From: Larimichthys crocea
Lineage: Eukaryota > Chordata > Actinopteri > Sciaenidae
DNA: 64,000 bases
Direction of reading: 5' to 3'
Assembly: GCF_000972845.2 (NCBI RefSeq)
Contig: NC_040018.1
Location: 18,058,368-18,122,367 of the forward strand
The position numbers and the translations under genes were made by a program. The notes below the pieces were generated by a model, which saw only the letters and a list, made by a program, of their open reading frames with translations, was not told the origin of the DNA and made no database searches. Of the stretch, positions 48,124-59,099 are shown piece by piece. Each line of letters opens with the position of its first letter. Positions within the stretch are counted from its first letter, which is position 1.

Positions 48124-49183
48124 ACTCTTATGGCTATAAAATAATGAAATTACCTCCAGAGCCCTCTCAGTTAAACGAGCCATGCTTTGCCTTTAGCACC
48201 TAATGATTTTCTAATGTTTTTAATGCACTTTTTATTATACTGCTCAGATTAGAGAGAAAGAGAGAGGCCTCTGACATATGATTATACTGAAAACGAAAGA
48301 ACTGTGAGGGGCGTAGGGGAGACATAGAAATGACAGAGAGGAAAATGGAGACATAAAAGAAAACAACAGACAGAGTGAGTGGCCTCTGACATATGATTAC
48401 ATAGCGTGATTTGAAAGATAACCCTTAAAAGCTGAGAGAGTGGGCTGAGAATTTGAAAGGGAAATGGAGAGAAAAGTTGTGATGACAGCTGGATAGCCTC
48501 TGCGATTCATACCTGAAGATGGTAAAAGCTGGCCCTGCCTGAAAAAGGAAATACTAGTAGATCCAAGAACTGATATACTTTGCTCATATTCTACTTAATG
48601 CACTCACAAAGCTCCAGATTTTACATTCTGATAGAAGAGTCTCCGTAGTTCATTTTATGAATATTAACAGATAATGTAGAGAGAGAACAGATGAGGCTCT
48701 ATTAAAGAGGTGTATTGTAAAGATGTCATTGCAGATTTTTAATATATACGGGACAGATAATATTTAACTTATTTTAGTACAGATGTTTTTTCCTGTAGAA
48801 TATCTGAACTAACTTATTAGGAAAGGATTTAGTAATTCAATTTACTGTATTTTAAATTATAGTAATTAAAGAGCGCATAAGACATGTTTGCTGCCTTGTT
48901 TGTGTGGCTGTGTGTAGTTTGTGTGTGTTTATCAGCATGTGGTGCCAACAAGCATTTTACAACACCTTAAATCTGTCTTACACACGCAGTGTATTGATTT
49001 CATGCCTCACTACATGATGTGTTTAACATGTCCTGTGAAGCACCAGAGTTGCAGAGAAGCGCGCATTAACACAGACACTTCTGTTGGATGTACTGAATTT
49101 ACGTACGACACACTCATACATACATATACAATAACACCCTCACACATGTATCTAAAAGTAGGAACACACAAATAAACACGTAC
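46394..49183 (-). other. Intron between E8 and E9
   Basis: 2,790 bases. It holds a unique block at about 46510-46640, two arms of a large inverted repeat (about 47186-47338 and 47790-47942), a TG repeat (about 48092-48122), and a direct repeat of 19 bases beginning GGCCTCTGACATATGATTA at 48266 and 48381. No gene was recognised. Confidence 0.75.
47186..47942. repeat. Large imperfect inverted repeat
   Basis: The left arm contains GTGCAGTATTGCGTTTATAA, TAAATGAAATGTAAAGCAGT, AGTGCATTGGCAGCAAAT and CTTAGCTGAGTG. The complement of the right arm contains the same run of motifs in the same order (GTGCAGTATTGCGTTGATAA, TAAATGAAATGTAGAGCAGT, AGTGCATTGGCAGCAAAT, CTTAGCTGAGTG). Arms are about 140 to 150 bases and clearly more than 80 percent alike by eye, with a spacer of about 450 to 480 bases. 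Confidence 0.85.
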
Positions 49184-49393
49184 CTCCATCTTCTGTGGTG
49201 ACATTAACTATTGCTTTGGATGTGTTATGTGCTCCGTTCGACACCTGTAATGACACTTGATATGTCGTACTTGGCCAGAGGTCACTTATCACTGTGGAGA
49301 TGATCTCAGCGGGAAAAGTCAAGATTTGACTTGACTGTGCCGACTCTATTGTCAGGAAGTAAGATTCCACCTCTCCCTGCAGGTCTTGCAGAG
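49184..49393 (-). CDS. ush2a: ush2a exon E8: most of FN3-E
   Basis: 210 bases, phase 1 in and phase 1 out (symmetric). It encodes ALQDLQGEVESYFLTIES, then ISDLWPSTTYQVSLQVSNGA, then VNVTTEDG. The segment between the B strand and YFLTIES is atypical: the usual P-x-x-P-N-G turn is replaced by ALQDLQGEV. N-glycosylation sequons NTS and NVT are present. Donor GAG|GTACGTG, acceptor tttctcag|CTCTGC. Confidence 0.92.
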
Positions 49394-49562
49394 CTGAGAA
49401 AGACACAAAGAGAACAGTTGAAAAAACAAAAATCGTCTCTATCTGCACTTTTTGGTGAACTGTCAAGTCACAGAACAATCTTCACGGAATATATATGGCC
49501 ATTAAAAGACCTTTGCTGGGCAGACTGTGTGTGTGCTTAAGAGAGAGAGAGAGTAATCTTAC

Positions 49563-49726
49563 AGGGTTGTGTCCAGTTGACCTGTACAGAGGTGTGATTG
49601 ATGGCGTGGGCAGACAGAGATGGAGGGTGGTGGGGAAGCCCCGCCATAGTCACAGCGGTTACAATCTCTCCTGAGGAGTAGCCCACGTCATTATGTACCT
49701 CTAACTGGTACTGGTAACGGGTGAAT
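49563..49726 (-). CDS. ush2a: ush2a exon E7: end of FN3-D, start of FN3-E
   Basis: 164 bases, phase 2 in, phase 1 out. It starts FTRYQYQLEVHNDVGYSSG, the F strand and F-G loop of FN3-D without cysteines, and then gives the linker AGLPHHPPSLSA and the FN3-E B strand SVQVNWTQP. The donor is CCCT|GTAAGA, and the split codon T|CT gives Ser with E8. The acceptor follows gttgtctctcaacag. Confidence 0.92.
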
Positions 49727-50377
49727 CTGTTGAGAGACAACATTGCTGTTTTCATAAGAGGGCTACAATAAAGTTGTTTTTTTTCTATTAATTATTCAGT
49801 AATGGCTTGGGCAAGAAAAAAACAAACAAACAATTAATCTGAATATCATGGTGAAAGTACAGATTTGACTGAAAATCAGTCTTCCATTGATGGAAGAAAA
49901 ATAACAGGCATGATGATGATGCTCTGTAAGTGAAATAAGGATGATCATTTCAGTCATGTCTATTTTCAGCTATTTTGTTTACTTTGCCTTTTATTAAACA
50001 CAAACAAATTGCTCTCTCATAAAGTACTTTCTAGGACATTAATTTAAAAAATACTGCAAAGTGAGAAGTGCTGACACATTCAAAAGTTTGTCAGTTTACT
50101 ACTTGAATAAAGCACAGTAGAGACACAGAACTGAAAAGAGTACACCTAGAGCCGTTTAGCAAGCATAGAGGGAGGGAAAAAATTTGCTTCCACCAAGTGC
50201 CAAACTGAGATTAGGGGACGCTGTGTGAAAAACAATTTAATTCTTTGGGATATTTGCTTAATGTATCTTTGAGCGGTATTAAAAGATCGGCATCAGCGGT
50301 AGCTCGCCGATCGGCTCTGCACACACGGTTTGCTGCGGCGCCGGCATTTGCTCTAGAGCTCATTTCAGTAATCTCAC
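49727..50377 (-). other. Intron between E6 and E7
   Basis: 651 bases. AT-rich except a CpG-dense patch at about 50284-50350, just past the E6 donor. Confidence 0.8.
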
Positions 50378-50533
50378 CTGCTTAGGCCTTTATCTTGGTA
50401 GAACAATTTGGTGCCGGAGTAAACATGGAGCCAACGATGGAGATCTTCAGAGGGGGGAGGGGACGTGGCTGTTACCGTGGGGACCGTGGCAATGGCCAGG
50501 GGCTGGTGGGTTTTACGTCTGAGCAACTTGTAT
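50378..50533 (-). CDS. ush2a: ush2a exon E6: middle of FN3-D
   Basis: 156 bases, phase 2 in and phase 2 out, so it is a symmetric exon of 52 codons that could be skipped without a frameshift. It encodes YKLLRRKTHQPLA, an extended C'-E loop (TVTATSPPPSEDLHRWL) and LFYQDKGLSR. The loop is longer than in the Cys-type FN3s of this protein. Acceptor ccccttcag|ATACAA, donor CAG|GTGAGA. Confidence 0.92.
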
Positions 50534-51295
50534 CTGAAGGGGAAATTTGAATAAAAGAAAACAGAAACATACACGATGGGATGTTTAGGAATGCATTAAT
50601 GCACACCACGTGTTCACAAATGCACCAATATGAGCACACACCCACATGGAAACACACACAGGCATAAAGACCAACAACCACACACACAATTCTGAACTAA
50701 CTCTTCTCCTTATCGCTCATTTCCTCCTCTTCCGCTGTTTTTCATCATCTCTATTCTTTTGCGTTCACTGTATCTCACCCCTCCCTCTGTTGTTTTTTTT
50801 TCTGCAGGGTTTGTGTTTTCCTCTCCCCACAGTGATGCTAATTTCTGCTGTAATCAGAAGAGAAGGGCTTAATGCCGCCTTTTAACCAACCCACTTAGAC
50901 AAACACACAGAGCTGAGCAGAGCAGAACAGAGAGACAGGCTCATGCATTTTAATTGCCTGCCTGGAAAATGGACCTTTATTTTAGGCCTAATCTCCGACT
51001 GAGTAAAACAGGACAGAACAAAACGGACCAGAATGTGCATTAAGACTGAGAAAACACTGATTAAAAAACACACAACACTTAGCTCATTACCAGGGCGCTC
51101 ATGTTAGCAGCTTGTTAACGTGTTCCTATCTGCTTGTTTGCTTGCGTTTTTCGGCAACAATAAACATCTCCAGAATGTGTCTCTCAATAACAACCTGGTG
51201 TGGATTTAGTCTTTACTGTCTGGTTTCTAGCTTCAGGCTACAGTTAATGAATAAAAATACAGGGTCAATTCTGATTAAAGTTATACTGGTTACAC

Positions 51296-51782
51296 TAGGG
51301 ATGTACTGATATGGAAAATTTGACATCTTGATTATAGTGACCAAATTATCACAGTTAACGATATTATCGTGATATCGTGATAATTGCTGTACAAATGTCC
51401 AAAAAACACATACATTGAAATAATTTCACGAAATCTTGTGACTTTTTTATGATACTAAAACATTAGAAGCCAAAATCTTATCAAAATGAAATAAAAGTAA
51501 AGTTTCTTAAGAAACCCAAAATACGCCCGGACCTCAGATTTCGTCTTTTGTCACACTCGGCAATCAGACACTCAGATCGGTCAAACCAGCCTGCGATGTC
51601 TCTGAAGCTGAGACTATCCAGTTTGATTCACGGACTAAACTCTGATAATCTACCTGTGTCTGTGTTCTCACCTTGTATATTTCATGTACCCAGCTTCTAA
51701 ATCTGAGTCTGACTCGCAATTTACGCCGCAAAATAGTGACACGAAAAAGTTTAATTTGATTTGTGTCCGATGATTAGAGAGA

Positions 51783-51858
<76 letters not shown>

Positions 51859-52007
51859 GTGACAATAACAGTTAGCGAATGCCGGCCTCAATAAAGCTGT
51901 TAATCAGCGAAATAAAATAAAAAATTCTGATTGTTTCACAGCAGTTACACCCATATCGCATAAAATTTCACCGAGGTTTACGGTAATACTGGTAACTTAC
52001 AGCCCTA
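51296..52007. mobile_element. Non-autonomous hAT-like transposon with perfect 8-bp target-site duplication
   Basis: The element starts TAGGGATGTACTGATATGG and ends so that its complement reads TAGGGCTGTAAGTTACCAG: short, imperfect terminal inverted repeats of the hAT type. The flanks are GGTTACAC at 51288-51295 and again GGTTACAC at 52008-52015, an exact 8-base target-site duplication, which is the hAT signature. The 712 bases include the ATATTATCGTGATATCGTGA motif common in fish hAT derivatives and an internal GA/GACA microsatellite. No transposase frame is present. Confidence 0.85.
51777..51857. repeat. (GA)n(GACA)n compound microsatellite
   Basis: About nine GA units, a short mixed section, then about fourteen GACA units. 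Lies inside the hAT-like element. Confidence 0.93.
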
Positions 52008-52813
52008 GGTTACACAGATTATGATCCACACATATTAGCTTCTCATAATTAGTGTTAGTATTTTGGATGGGCATTCGATTGTTCAGAACTATTACAAACT
52101 TTCTTCATCTTACTTTTCTTTAACTTGATTAAAGTTTTACAACCATTGGGAAGCAATAAAAAAAATTTGTTTGGTTTGATTCATTTTGAAAGCAGTTATG
52201 CATCACTGACTCATAGCGGAAATGGATTGTGCTGTGGAAAGGTAAATTTGACCTGGATACTACAGTACGTAGATTTTATAGTAATATTTGTATATTTACA
52301 TTGACTAATTTCTGATAAATACATGTTTACCCACTTAACTAACAGACAACCCAGAAAATTGGCAGATGGGCCAATAGAATGATTTTCCTCGACAGACATT
52401 GATTGATGTGCATTATTTCATGCAATGAAGCATAATTTTTGTCTAAATGTCATTTGCAACACATTAATATAATTTCCACAGGTCCAGTGAATGTAATGCA
52501 GTTACTGAAAAACATTAGCAGTAGTAATGTAATTACAGTAAACTTTGTTACTCCTACAAAAGGATGAGTATTCATTACATTTTTTGTTCCTAAACTCCTA
52601 AAATTCAAATTTCTCAGATTAATGTTGTACTATAAAAGTATTACTCACAAGCGGGCTGATTGCAATGTTGATGAGAAAGAAAAACAAGACGATTTTTCTG
52701 TTTCTTTGCATATCACTGTCTTCCAAATATACCTTCACCCATACCATATACCTATAACTAAGCTGCAATGTGAAATGCCACCTAAGTCCAGTGGTATGTG
52801 ATGTTGATGTTAC

Positions 52814-53148
52814 CTGATGTTAGGTCCATCGGGCCTGCTTGGCGGTTGCCAGGAAATGGCCAGGAAAGACTCACTGACTGGCACGACAACCAGTGGTTCA
52901 AGGCCTTCTGGGATTGTTGGTAGTGTGGTAGCTGTAGTGGGCAGGCTTTCTGTACATCCTCCAACATGTCCACCACCCATGGAGCACGCCAACACAGTGA
53001 TACTGTAGTTTGTGTATGGGATGAGGTCCGTAATTGTGATGTTGAACTCAGATGCATTTCCACCATCATTGAAGACGTGGGGTTCTGGGAGGCGAATCTC
53101 ATAGCTGTGGATTTCTCCGTTGGGAATAAGAGGAGGAGACCATGTGAC
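52814..53148 (-). CDS. ush2a: ush2a exon E5: most of FN3-C and start of FN3-D
   Basis: 335 bases, phase 0 in, phase 2 out. It starts VTWSPPLIPNGEIHSYEIRL (FN3-C strands B to C), continues with FNITITDLIPYTNYSITVLA and an F-G loop containing two Cys (CSMGGGHVGGC), then PEGLEP and the FN3-D start FLAISWQPPSRPDG. It has one N-glycosylation sequon (NAS) and another at NIT. Acceptor gttccag|GTCACA; donor CAG|GTAACA. Confidence 0.93.
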
Positions 53149-55839
53149 CTGGAACATAAGTGTTTGATTTAAGTTCTGGGTTGTTCATTCAAAATACAAT
53201 ATTCAGAGAAAACTAAAGGCCTAATTCACTTGAGCCTGTCTAACTGTCCTGTCATTATCCCAGAAAAGTCATCTCTTTGGTTGGCTGGGAATTCTGAATG
53301 TTCTTGGCATGCTGAGGACAGCAGAAAGCTTTTAGATGGATGAACTACAGGAAGTCATGGCATAGTGTGCGCGCGTGCATGTTTAGAGTTTCAGGGTGTG
53401 TGCTCAAGCAAACACATATCTGTATCAGAGTGTGAATAAATGTGTGGTCAGTCCAGTGCTACTACCAGTGCTATCATGAGGGTTGTATCAGTGTGTGTAT
53501 ACATTGTCACCTGGGTATGTGAATGTACAGCATTAGGATGGTCATTGTGTGCGTGTGTGTGTGTGTGTGTGTTCAACTCTCTTGTGGGGAAAGATAACCT
53601 GACTTTGACTTGAGCAGAAGATTCCTTTCATCAAATTTAAAACAGGATACACACAAACGCGCACACGCACAAACACTATGCTAAAATAATGAAAACTGCT
53701 GGTAATGGAATTGCTGCATGCAAAAACAAAAGCTTGCTGTCGTTGAGCACTGCATCTGATTTGGAAACAGTTCAGTCTGTCAGCATTTCAGAGTGAAAAT
53801 GAAGGTAACTGGCACACACACAAATGCTGATACGCATACATTTACAAACACACACACAAACGTCTACACGCTTGAATTACAGACGTCTATACAATCAACG
53901 TTTTGTAACACACAGTTATATCTAAATTCTACAATTGCACACACACACACACACCTGCGTTCATGTACTGTGTGCTCTAACACACTTACGGATACAAACT
54001 GTCATGTACAATAACTGATCAGTTCACAGCTTGTTGAGACTTATGAGTTGAGGTGATTAAGTGGTCAGTGTTGATGAGAGTATTATGAATGAACGTCAAG
54101 AATAATTATTCCTCATGCAACCTTGATATTCATTTAACAAGTGACACTGTGAGGTGATACAGGACACACACACACATACACACACACACACACACACACA
54201 ACCACATATGGGCAGGGTCATGTTGAGTTAGGTAGCTCATTTCCCAAAGTGCGTGTTGGGTGTGCTTTGTGGTGGAAGTCATTTACAGATTGAATAGCCT
54301 GATGTAATCTGGAGATGGTGAAGACAGCGGAGACCCTGGGCTGACACAGAGCACTGGGGCTAAGGCCAGTACAGTACGTGTGTGTGCATGTTCGTATATG
54401 TGTTTATGTGTATATGAATAAGAGAGAGAGACAGATGATAAAGTTGGTAGTGCAACAGAATAGGTATAGGTGTGTGTGTGTTTAAGGACATTGTGTATGT
54501 GTGTGTGTCTGTCTTTGTGCATCTATGCTATTATATTAATATAAAAAACTCAAAGGTAATTAAAGAATGCCGACCTCTGCAGCTGACAATACAATTCTAC
54601 AATTTACTTGTACATTCATCAATGCTGCCATATTTAAATTACATATTTAGGTAGATTTATTTCAGATTTCAGATCATAAAATATAAATTCCTTTGCAGGA
54701 TGATGAAATCATCATCCTGAGGTAATCAAGTGAAACAGTGGGTCACAGACTAATGTTTTGTTAATTAGTGGGTTTTATTCACTAAAGTTTATCAATGTGC
54801 CTTAAGATCAACTATTAGTAAACGTTGACTATCATGATAATGAGAAACATACACTTAAGAGTGGTTACATTCTCAGTCATTAAATATTTTGTACCTGTGA
54901 TCTCATTTTGCTTCATTGTTGTGATCTCTAGTTTAATCCAGAATATGCATTCCAACAATGAATGTGAGTGTTGATCGTCATCTCTCAATGCATCGCACTC
55001 AAATCATAAACTATTTGACTCACGGTAAAAAGGTTCTTGTCTGTGAATATCCAGAGCAAGAATGTCACTTCATAAAAATAAAAAAAATAAAAAAAACATA
55101 GGCAAAACAAGAGCAAACTGAAAGGACGATGGATAATGTGAGAATGAATACCCCAATGAGCAAGAAGTGATAATAATAATAATAAAAAAAAAATCATTTA
55201 GAGAATGAAGGGAGATACTCAAAATCCTCTCTGTGTATTGTCAAGGTCAATTGGTAACCAGGAAGCGGCCTGCCTGTCTGTCCAATTAGCAACAACCAGG
55301 AAGGAACACTTTCCTTCTCGGACCTGTGACCCCTAAAGCTGTGCTGCGGCAGAGATGACAGGGGCGGTTCTGAAATGATGACAGGCATTAGCATTTTTCA
55401 GCAGTTAGCATTAGTGCAGGGCTGTGAGTGCATGTGTGTGCATTTCTGTGTGCGCGCATGCATACAATATTATTTCAGTGGCTTTCATTGATAGGCCTTG
55501 ATGTGGGATTAGCCAGTAACGCAACTTAACTCTGGCCCCTCCTTCAAAATGGCCGACAGGAAGGAAGCTCCCTCAGACAGGGTCACAGCCCCTCCCATTT
55601 TCTGAAGGGGACCTTGAGCTGAATGTTTTATTTTCTCATTAAATCCCGAGACGCAAAGACAGAAGAAACAGTGTGACATTGCTTTGTCTTTTCTACTCTG
55701 AGTGACTTAAGAGATTTCCAATAAAGTTGCATTGTGGTTTTTGTGTATTTTACATTTGCAGAAACTTTGATAACATTTGCCTGTTTCAGTCTAATATCAG
55801 AGTTCTTGTACTCTCATGCCAGATTCAAGGTGTCCGTAC
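53149..55839 (-). other. Intron between E4 and E5
   Basis: 2,691 bases with CA/TG clusters (about 53550-53572, 53940-53956, 54169-54200, 54470-54510) and a unique block at about 55480-55640. No gene was recognised. Confidence 0.75.
54169..54200. repeat. (CA)n microsatellite
   Basis: About 16 CA units with one TA interruption. Confidence 0.9.
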
Positions 55840-55928
55840 CTGGATTGACTCTGGCCCCAAGACCTTCACCCTCGGTGGACTGAGACCAGCTGGCCGCGAA
55901 GGCCTGGTGGTGATACTGACCCAGGGTC
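55840..55928 (-). CDS. ush2a: ush2a exon E4: FN3-B/FN3-C junction
   Basis: 89 bases, the shortest exon in the window; phase 1 in, phase 0 out. It encodes the G strand of FN3-B (PWVSITTRPS), the linker RPAGLSPPRV and the A to B strands of FN3-C (KVLGPESIQ). Acceptor ttacag|GACCC and donor CAG|GTACGG. The plus strand and the other minus frames are also open here, so this exon is easily missed in a simple ORF scan; the correct frame is set by continuity with E3 and E5. Confidence 0.88.
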
Positions 55929-56101
55929 CTGTAAGTAGGTAACAATATACGGTTAAAGATCCTACTGTGAAACGACAAGGAGAGGAAACCTTTGTCGCTT
56001 AAATTCCATAAAGCCGACAGTAGAGTTATTAAAAAGCACCAGAAACACATCTTGGTCATACTGGATTTAATTTCAGTTAAAAACATTTTGTTTGGCCTTA
56101 C

Positions 56102-56268
56102 CCGTGGTGTTGCCAGCCTGATTATGGAGCACAAGTCGATACTGGTAGTTAGTCCAGGGACTGAGAGCTGATGAAGAGTCCAGGAAGGAAAGAGGGGGAG
56201 GGTCTGGTGGCAGTTGGCCCACTGTGGAGACTTGTTCGGTCCCAGCAACTCTGCGCTCAATCAGCCAT
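56102..56268 (-). CDS. ush2a: ush2a exon E3: middle of FN3-B
   Basis: 167 bases, phase 2 in, phase 1 out. It encodes WLIERRV, a Pro-rich loop (QLPPDPPPLSFLD) and the FN3 F strand WTNYQYRLVLHNQAGN. This is an FN3 of the type without F-G cysteines. The double Arg after the C strand recurs in FN3-D, G and L of this protein. The intron to E2 is only 87 bases. Confidence 0.92.
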
Positions 56269-56355
56269 CTACATCCAACACAAAATACAATGAAATTCAT
56301 CTACAAATAGCAGCGTCCCAAAGGGATTAGATGTATGTATGTGATCAGATCTCAC

Positions 56356-56525
56356 CGCTCAAGTGGCCCATTGTTCCTCTCCGGTGCACCCCAGGATAGG
56401 AGAACAGAGGTGGGGGTGTCAGAGTAAAGGTGAGGTGCAGGAACCCCTTCAGGTGGAGCTGGGAGGGTACGAAAGCTCTGAGACATCCCAGACACTGAAC
56501 AACCCACAATGGTGCATGCCTCCAC
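56356..56525 (-). CDS. ush2a: ush2a exon E2: end of FN3-A, start of FN3-B
   Basis: 170 bases, phase 0 in, phase 2 out (the split codon CG|A gives Arg with E3). It begins VEACTIVGCSVSG, strand F to G of FN3-A with two cysteines six residues apart, then the linker LPAPPEGVPAP, then the B and C strands of FN3-B (SVLLSWGAPERNNGPLER). The donor is GCG|GTGAGA and the acceptor is tttttag|GTGGAG. Confidence 0.92.
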
Positions 56526-56898
56526 CTAAATTTTTAGAGACAATAACAATTTTCTGTGTTTCAAGATGTTTTTTTTAGTCATAAATAACATTATTCATTC
56601 TCTTGTTAGTTCTCAGTCAGTTATCTCTATTTCTGGCCACTTCAACCGCAAGAAAAATAAAAAATACAGTAACATTTTTGAAATTTAGTGAGCTCTGTGA
56701 CAAAAAACATACGATTAATTACTAAAAATAAATCTAGTTATTGTATTTATATTTATCATTGATTCAATGGAACAAGAAAGAGAGACTAACATTTATTTAA
56801 TATGACTACAACAATTTTTTAAATTGCATAAACAAAGTTTAATATATTGCACTATACAGTATTGTATTCAAACATGGTATCATGCTAAAATATTGTAC
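56526..56898 (-). other. Intron between E1 and E2
   Basis: 373 bases of AT-rich sequence; nothing recognised. Confidence 0.85.
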
Positions 56899-57515
56899 CT
56901 GGAGGCTGTAGGTCTGGTATGGCAGTAGGTCGAGGAATGTGAAGGTTGTGGTGTTCCCTGGAACAGTGACTAATAAAGGGGATGAACTTGAAGCTGAAGC
57001 TGCACTGAAGAATGGGTCTTGTTGTAGAATGAGCCCCGTATTCGAGCTGGCTGCACTGTACGGGCTTGACAGTAAAAGACTGGGACTTGAGTTTACGTTG
57101 GCGGTAGTGGTATGGAATGAGATGGAACTGGGGCCTTGGCTTGTATTGCTTACATGAGTAGATTTGATCCGGTTGTCTTCTGTGACAGGGTGAAGGTTGG
57201 GTCTTGTGGCATGGAAAGTTACTGAGCTGTCATTACTGTGTGTGTTGGCAGAAGACAAGCTTGTGCCTGGGGTGGTATGACTGGGTTTTTGGTTATGACT
57301 TGAGTTAAGATATGCACCCTCAGTGCTGTGCAGTCGGCTTGGGTTAGGACCTAAACTGGAGTTAAGTGCTGTGCTGGTGCTGGAGACTGAGCTGGGGCGA
57401 AGATAGAGGGTATAATTAGTGATAATGCCATTTGGTTGGGCGGGAGGAACCCAGGAAACTGTTGCACTTCGAGGATGGAGCCCTGATACAGCTGGAGTGT
57501 CCACTGGTCCTGGGC
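56899..57515 (-). CDS. ush2a: ush2a exon E1: FN3-A with long Ser/Thr-rich insertion
   Basis: 617 bases; enters in phase 1 (two bases complete a codon) and leaves in phase 0. The acceptor follows a ctctacccgcag tract and the donor reads CAG|GTACAA. Residues 1-40 are FN3 strands A to C (VDTPAV, SWVPPAQPNG, NYTLYLRP). Residues 41-179 are a low-complexity Ser/Thr/Asn-rich stretch with several N-glycosylation sequons (NSS, NDS, NTS, NTT) and almost no Cys. Residues 180-205 resume the FN3 with TTFTFLDLLPYQTYSLQ, strands E and F. It is by far the longest exon here. The preceding exon must lie beyond position 64000. The insertion is probably a glycosylated extracellular loop. Confidence 0.92.
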
Positions 57516-58480
57516 CTGCGGGTAGAGAAATAAATTAATAAATAAAAAAAACAGGAAATTTTTAAAAAAGCAAGAAATAAATATATTGTGTGTGTGTTTA
57601 GAAAAGATGGAGAGAAAAGAGAGAAGGGGGATTTGTTTTAAATAATTATTTGGCAAGTAACTTCAAGAATGACATCAGAAGGACAGAGTGATTTTTTCAT
57701 CCCTATTTGAGGGATTAACATGGAAACTCTTTCTCTCTCAATTTCTCCCTTACAGCGAACAAGATTGTATTTATGGATTTGTGCAGAACTTCTGACTGAA
57801 TGTGAGTCTGTTCATTTTTCAGCAGGTAGTTCAGGAGGTGATGTGGAGGCCTGACTGGACTGCTGCAAACTTTATTTATTATTATTTAACTTCAGTTTAG
57901 GAGAAATTGATTGCAAATGCATAACAACATATTGTTTTGCAGAATCACAAATGTGGTAGATTTCTCATTTGGGTCTACTGTGTATTCATGTTCACTGCCA
58001 TTCTCAATGCCTAGGAGTGCCAGAAGGCAAAATGATCCACACATGTATAAGAAGTAAGCGGACAGACAGAGATTCACATCAGAAGGCCACAGGCACACTC
58101 ATACATGGTCACATGATTTGCACATGTCCATGCAGGGATAGGAACCTAACCTGCACAGGACTAGTCAGAGGGATATTTCACTCCACGGTAGCTCATTTGA
58201 AGGTAATGCCCCCTCCCCCCTCCTCCCCCGGCATTTACATCCCACTGTACTGCTCTATAATGGACACACACAGACGCATGTCCATATACATAGACACACA
58301 CTCTTCCTAACACAGACACACACACCCACACACACTCAGAAGCCCACACCCACAGTGATGCAGTATAGCAGTAATGGTGCTGTGTGAAGGGCAAGCAGAT
58401 CAAGGTGACTGAGCGGACTGAGGGAGCGTGCTGCGTCGCTAAGTGCTACCGCTAACCGCTAACGGCTTTCCCAGATGGCG

Positions 58481-58513
<33 letters not shown>

Positions 58514-58520
58514 TGTGTGT
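58481..58520. repeat. (TG)n microsatellite
   Basis: Forty bases of TG with one A interruption. Confidence 0.93.
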
Positions 58521-59053
58521 AAGAGAGAGACAGAGAGTGAGAGACAGGGTGAAGTGAAAGAAGATGAGCAGTTCAGAGTATGCCTGCATGACTGTATGAG
58601 GGATAAAGTGTGTACTCAGGATGCTCCGGTCTCCTAAAAGTTTAAAATGTCTCTTTGCATAATGCTCATCAGAGTTCAAATGTGTTGCCTCATACTTAAT
58701 TGGATATTATGCTTTTCAATATCCCCCCATGTTTCAAATATCCCTTGTTTGCTTGGCATAAACCAAACATTTTTTAAATCAATAAATCCTAATCATCTGA
58801 AACAAATCTGCACTGATTTCTGCTGAGCTAATCCATATTGTAATTAGGTACAAGAAAACAAAGGCAGACAAACCATTTTAAAAAGTTGATATTTTTTAGG
58901 AAAGTCTTGGTGTTTTCTAAAGGGAAATTATATATTGTTTTCCGAGGTATTGAGCAATATATAAAAAAAAAATAGGACACACAATATAATGTACAGTCAG
59001 ACACATCACAGGTAAAGTCACAAAGATACATTAAGATGGCAGCCAGCGAGTCA

Positions 59054-59057
<4 letters not shown>

Positions 59058-59094
<37 letters not shown>
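59058..59094. repeat. (CA)n microsatellite
   Basis: About 18 uninterrupted CA units. Confidence 0.95.

Positions 59095-59099
<5 letters not shown>

Larger units (their letters stand above)
50534..52813 (-). other. Intron between E5 and E6
   Basis: 2,280 bases. It contains a pyrimidine-rich stretch (about 50700-50830), a possible conserved block (about 50945-51130) and an hAT-like element (51296-52007). No gene was seen. Confidence 0.8.
4393..57515 (-). other. ush2a: ush2a (usherin) gene, internal segment of 25 exons
   Basis: All 25 exons listed below are on the minus strand, have AG acceptors and GT donors, and join in frame at every junction (split codons always give a sense residue that fits the FN3 pattern). 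The product is a chain of FN3 domains with the W, P-x-x-P-N-G and Y-x-Y/V signatures, plus a block of Cys-Cys doublets lodged inside one FN3. That combination is known from usherin. The protein is a huge extracellular, membrane-anchored component of the photoreceptor periciliary complex and of stereocilia ankle links. The segment lies after the laminin-G domains and before the transmembrane region; neither end of the gene is present. Twenty-five exons in 53 kb is compact compared with the mammalian gene, as expected for a teleost. Orthology is inferred from architecture, not from an alignment. Confidence 0.92.

Noticed and set aside
48266..48399. 19-base direct repeat GGCCTCTGACATATGATTA, two copies 115 bases apart
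   Set aside because: Too short and isolated to assign; it could be a small local duplication in GA-rich sequence.
55814..56260. 148-codon minus-strand frame across E4 and E3
   Set aside because: It crosses an intron and is out of frame with both exons; E4 and E3 are read in other frames that join correctly.
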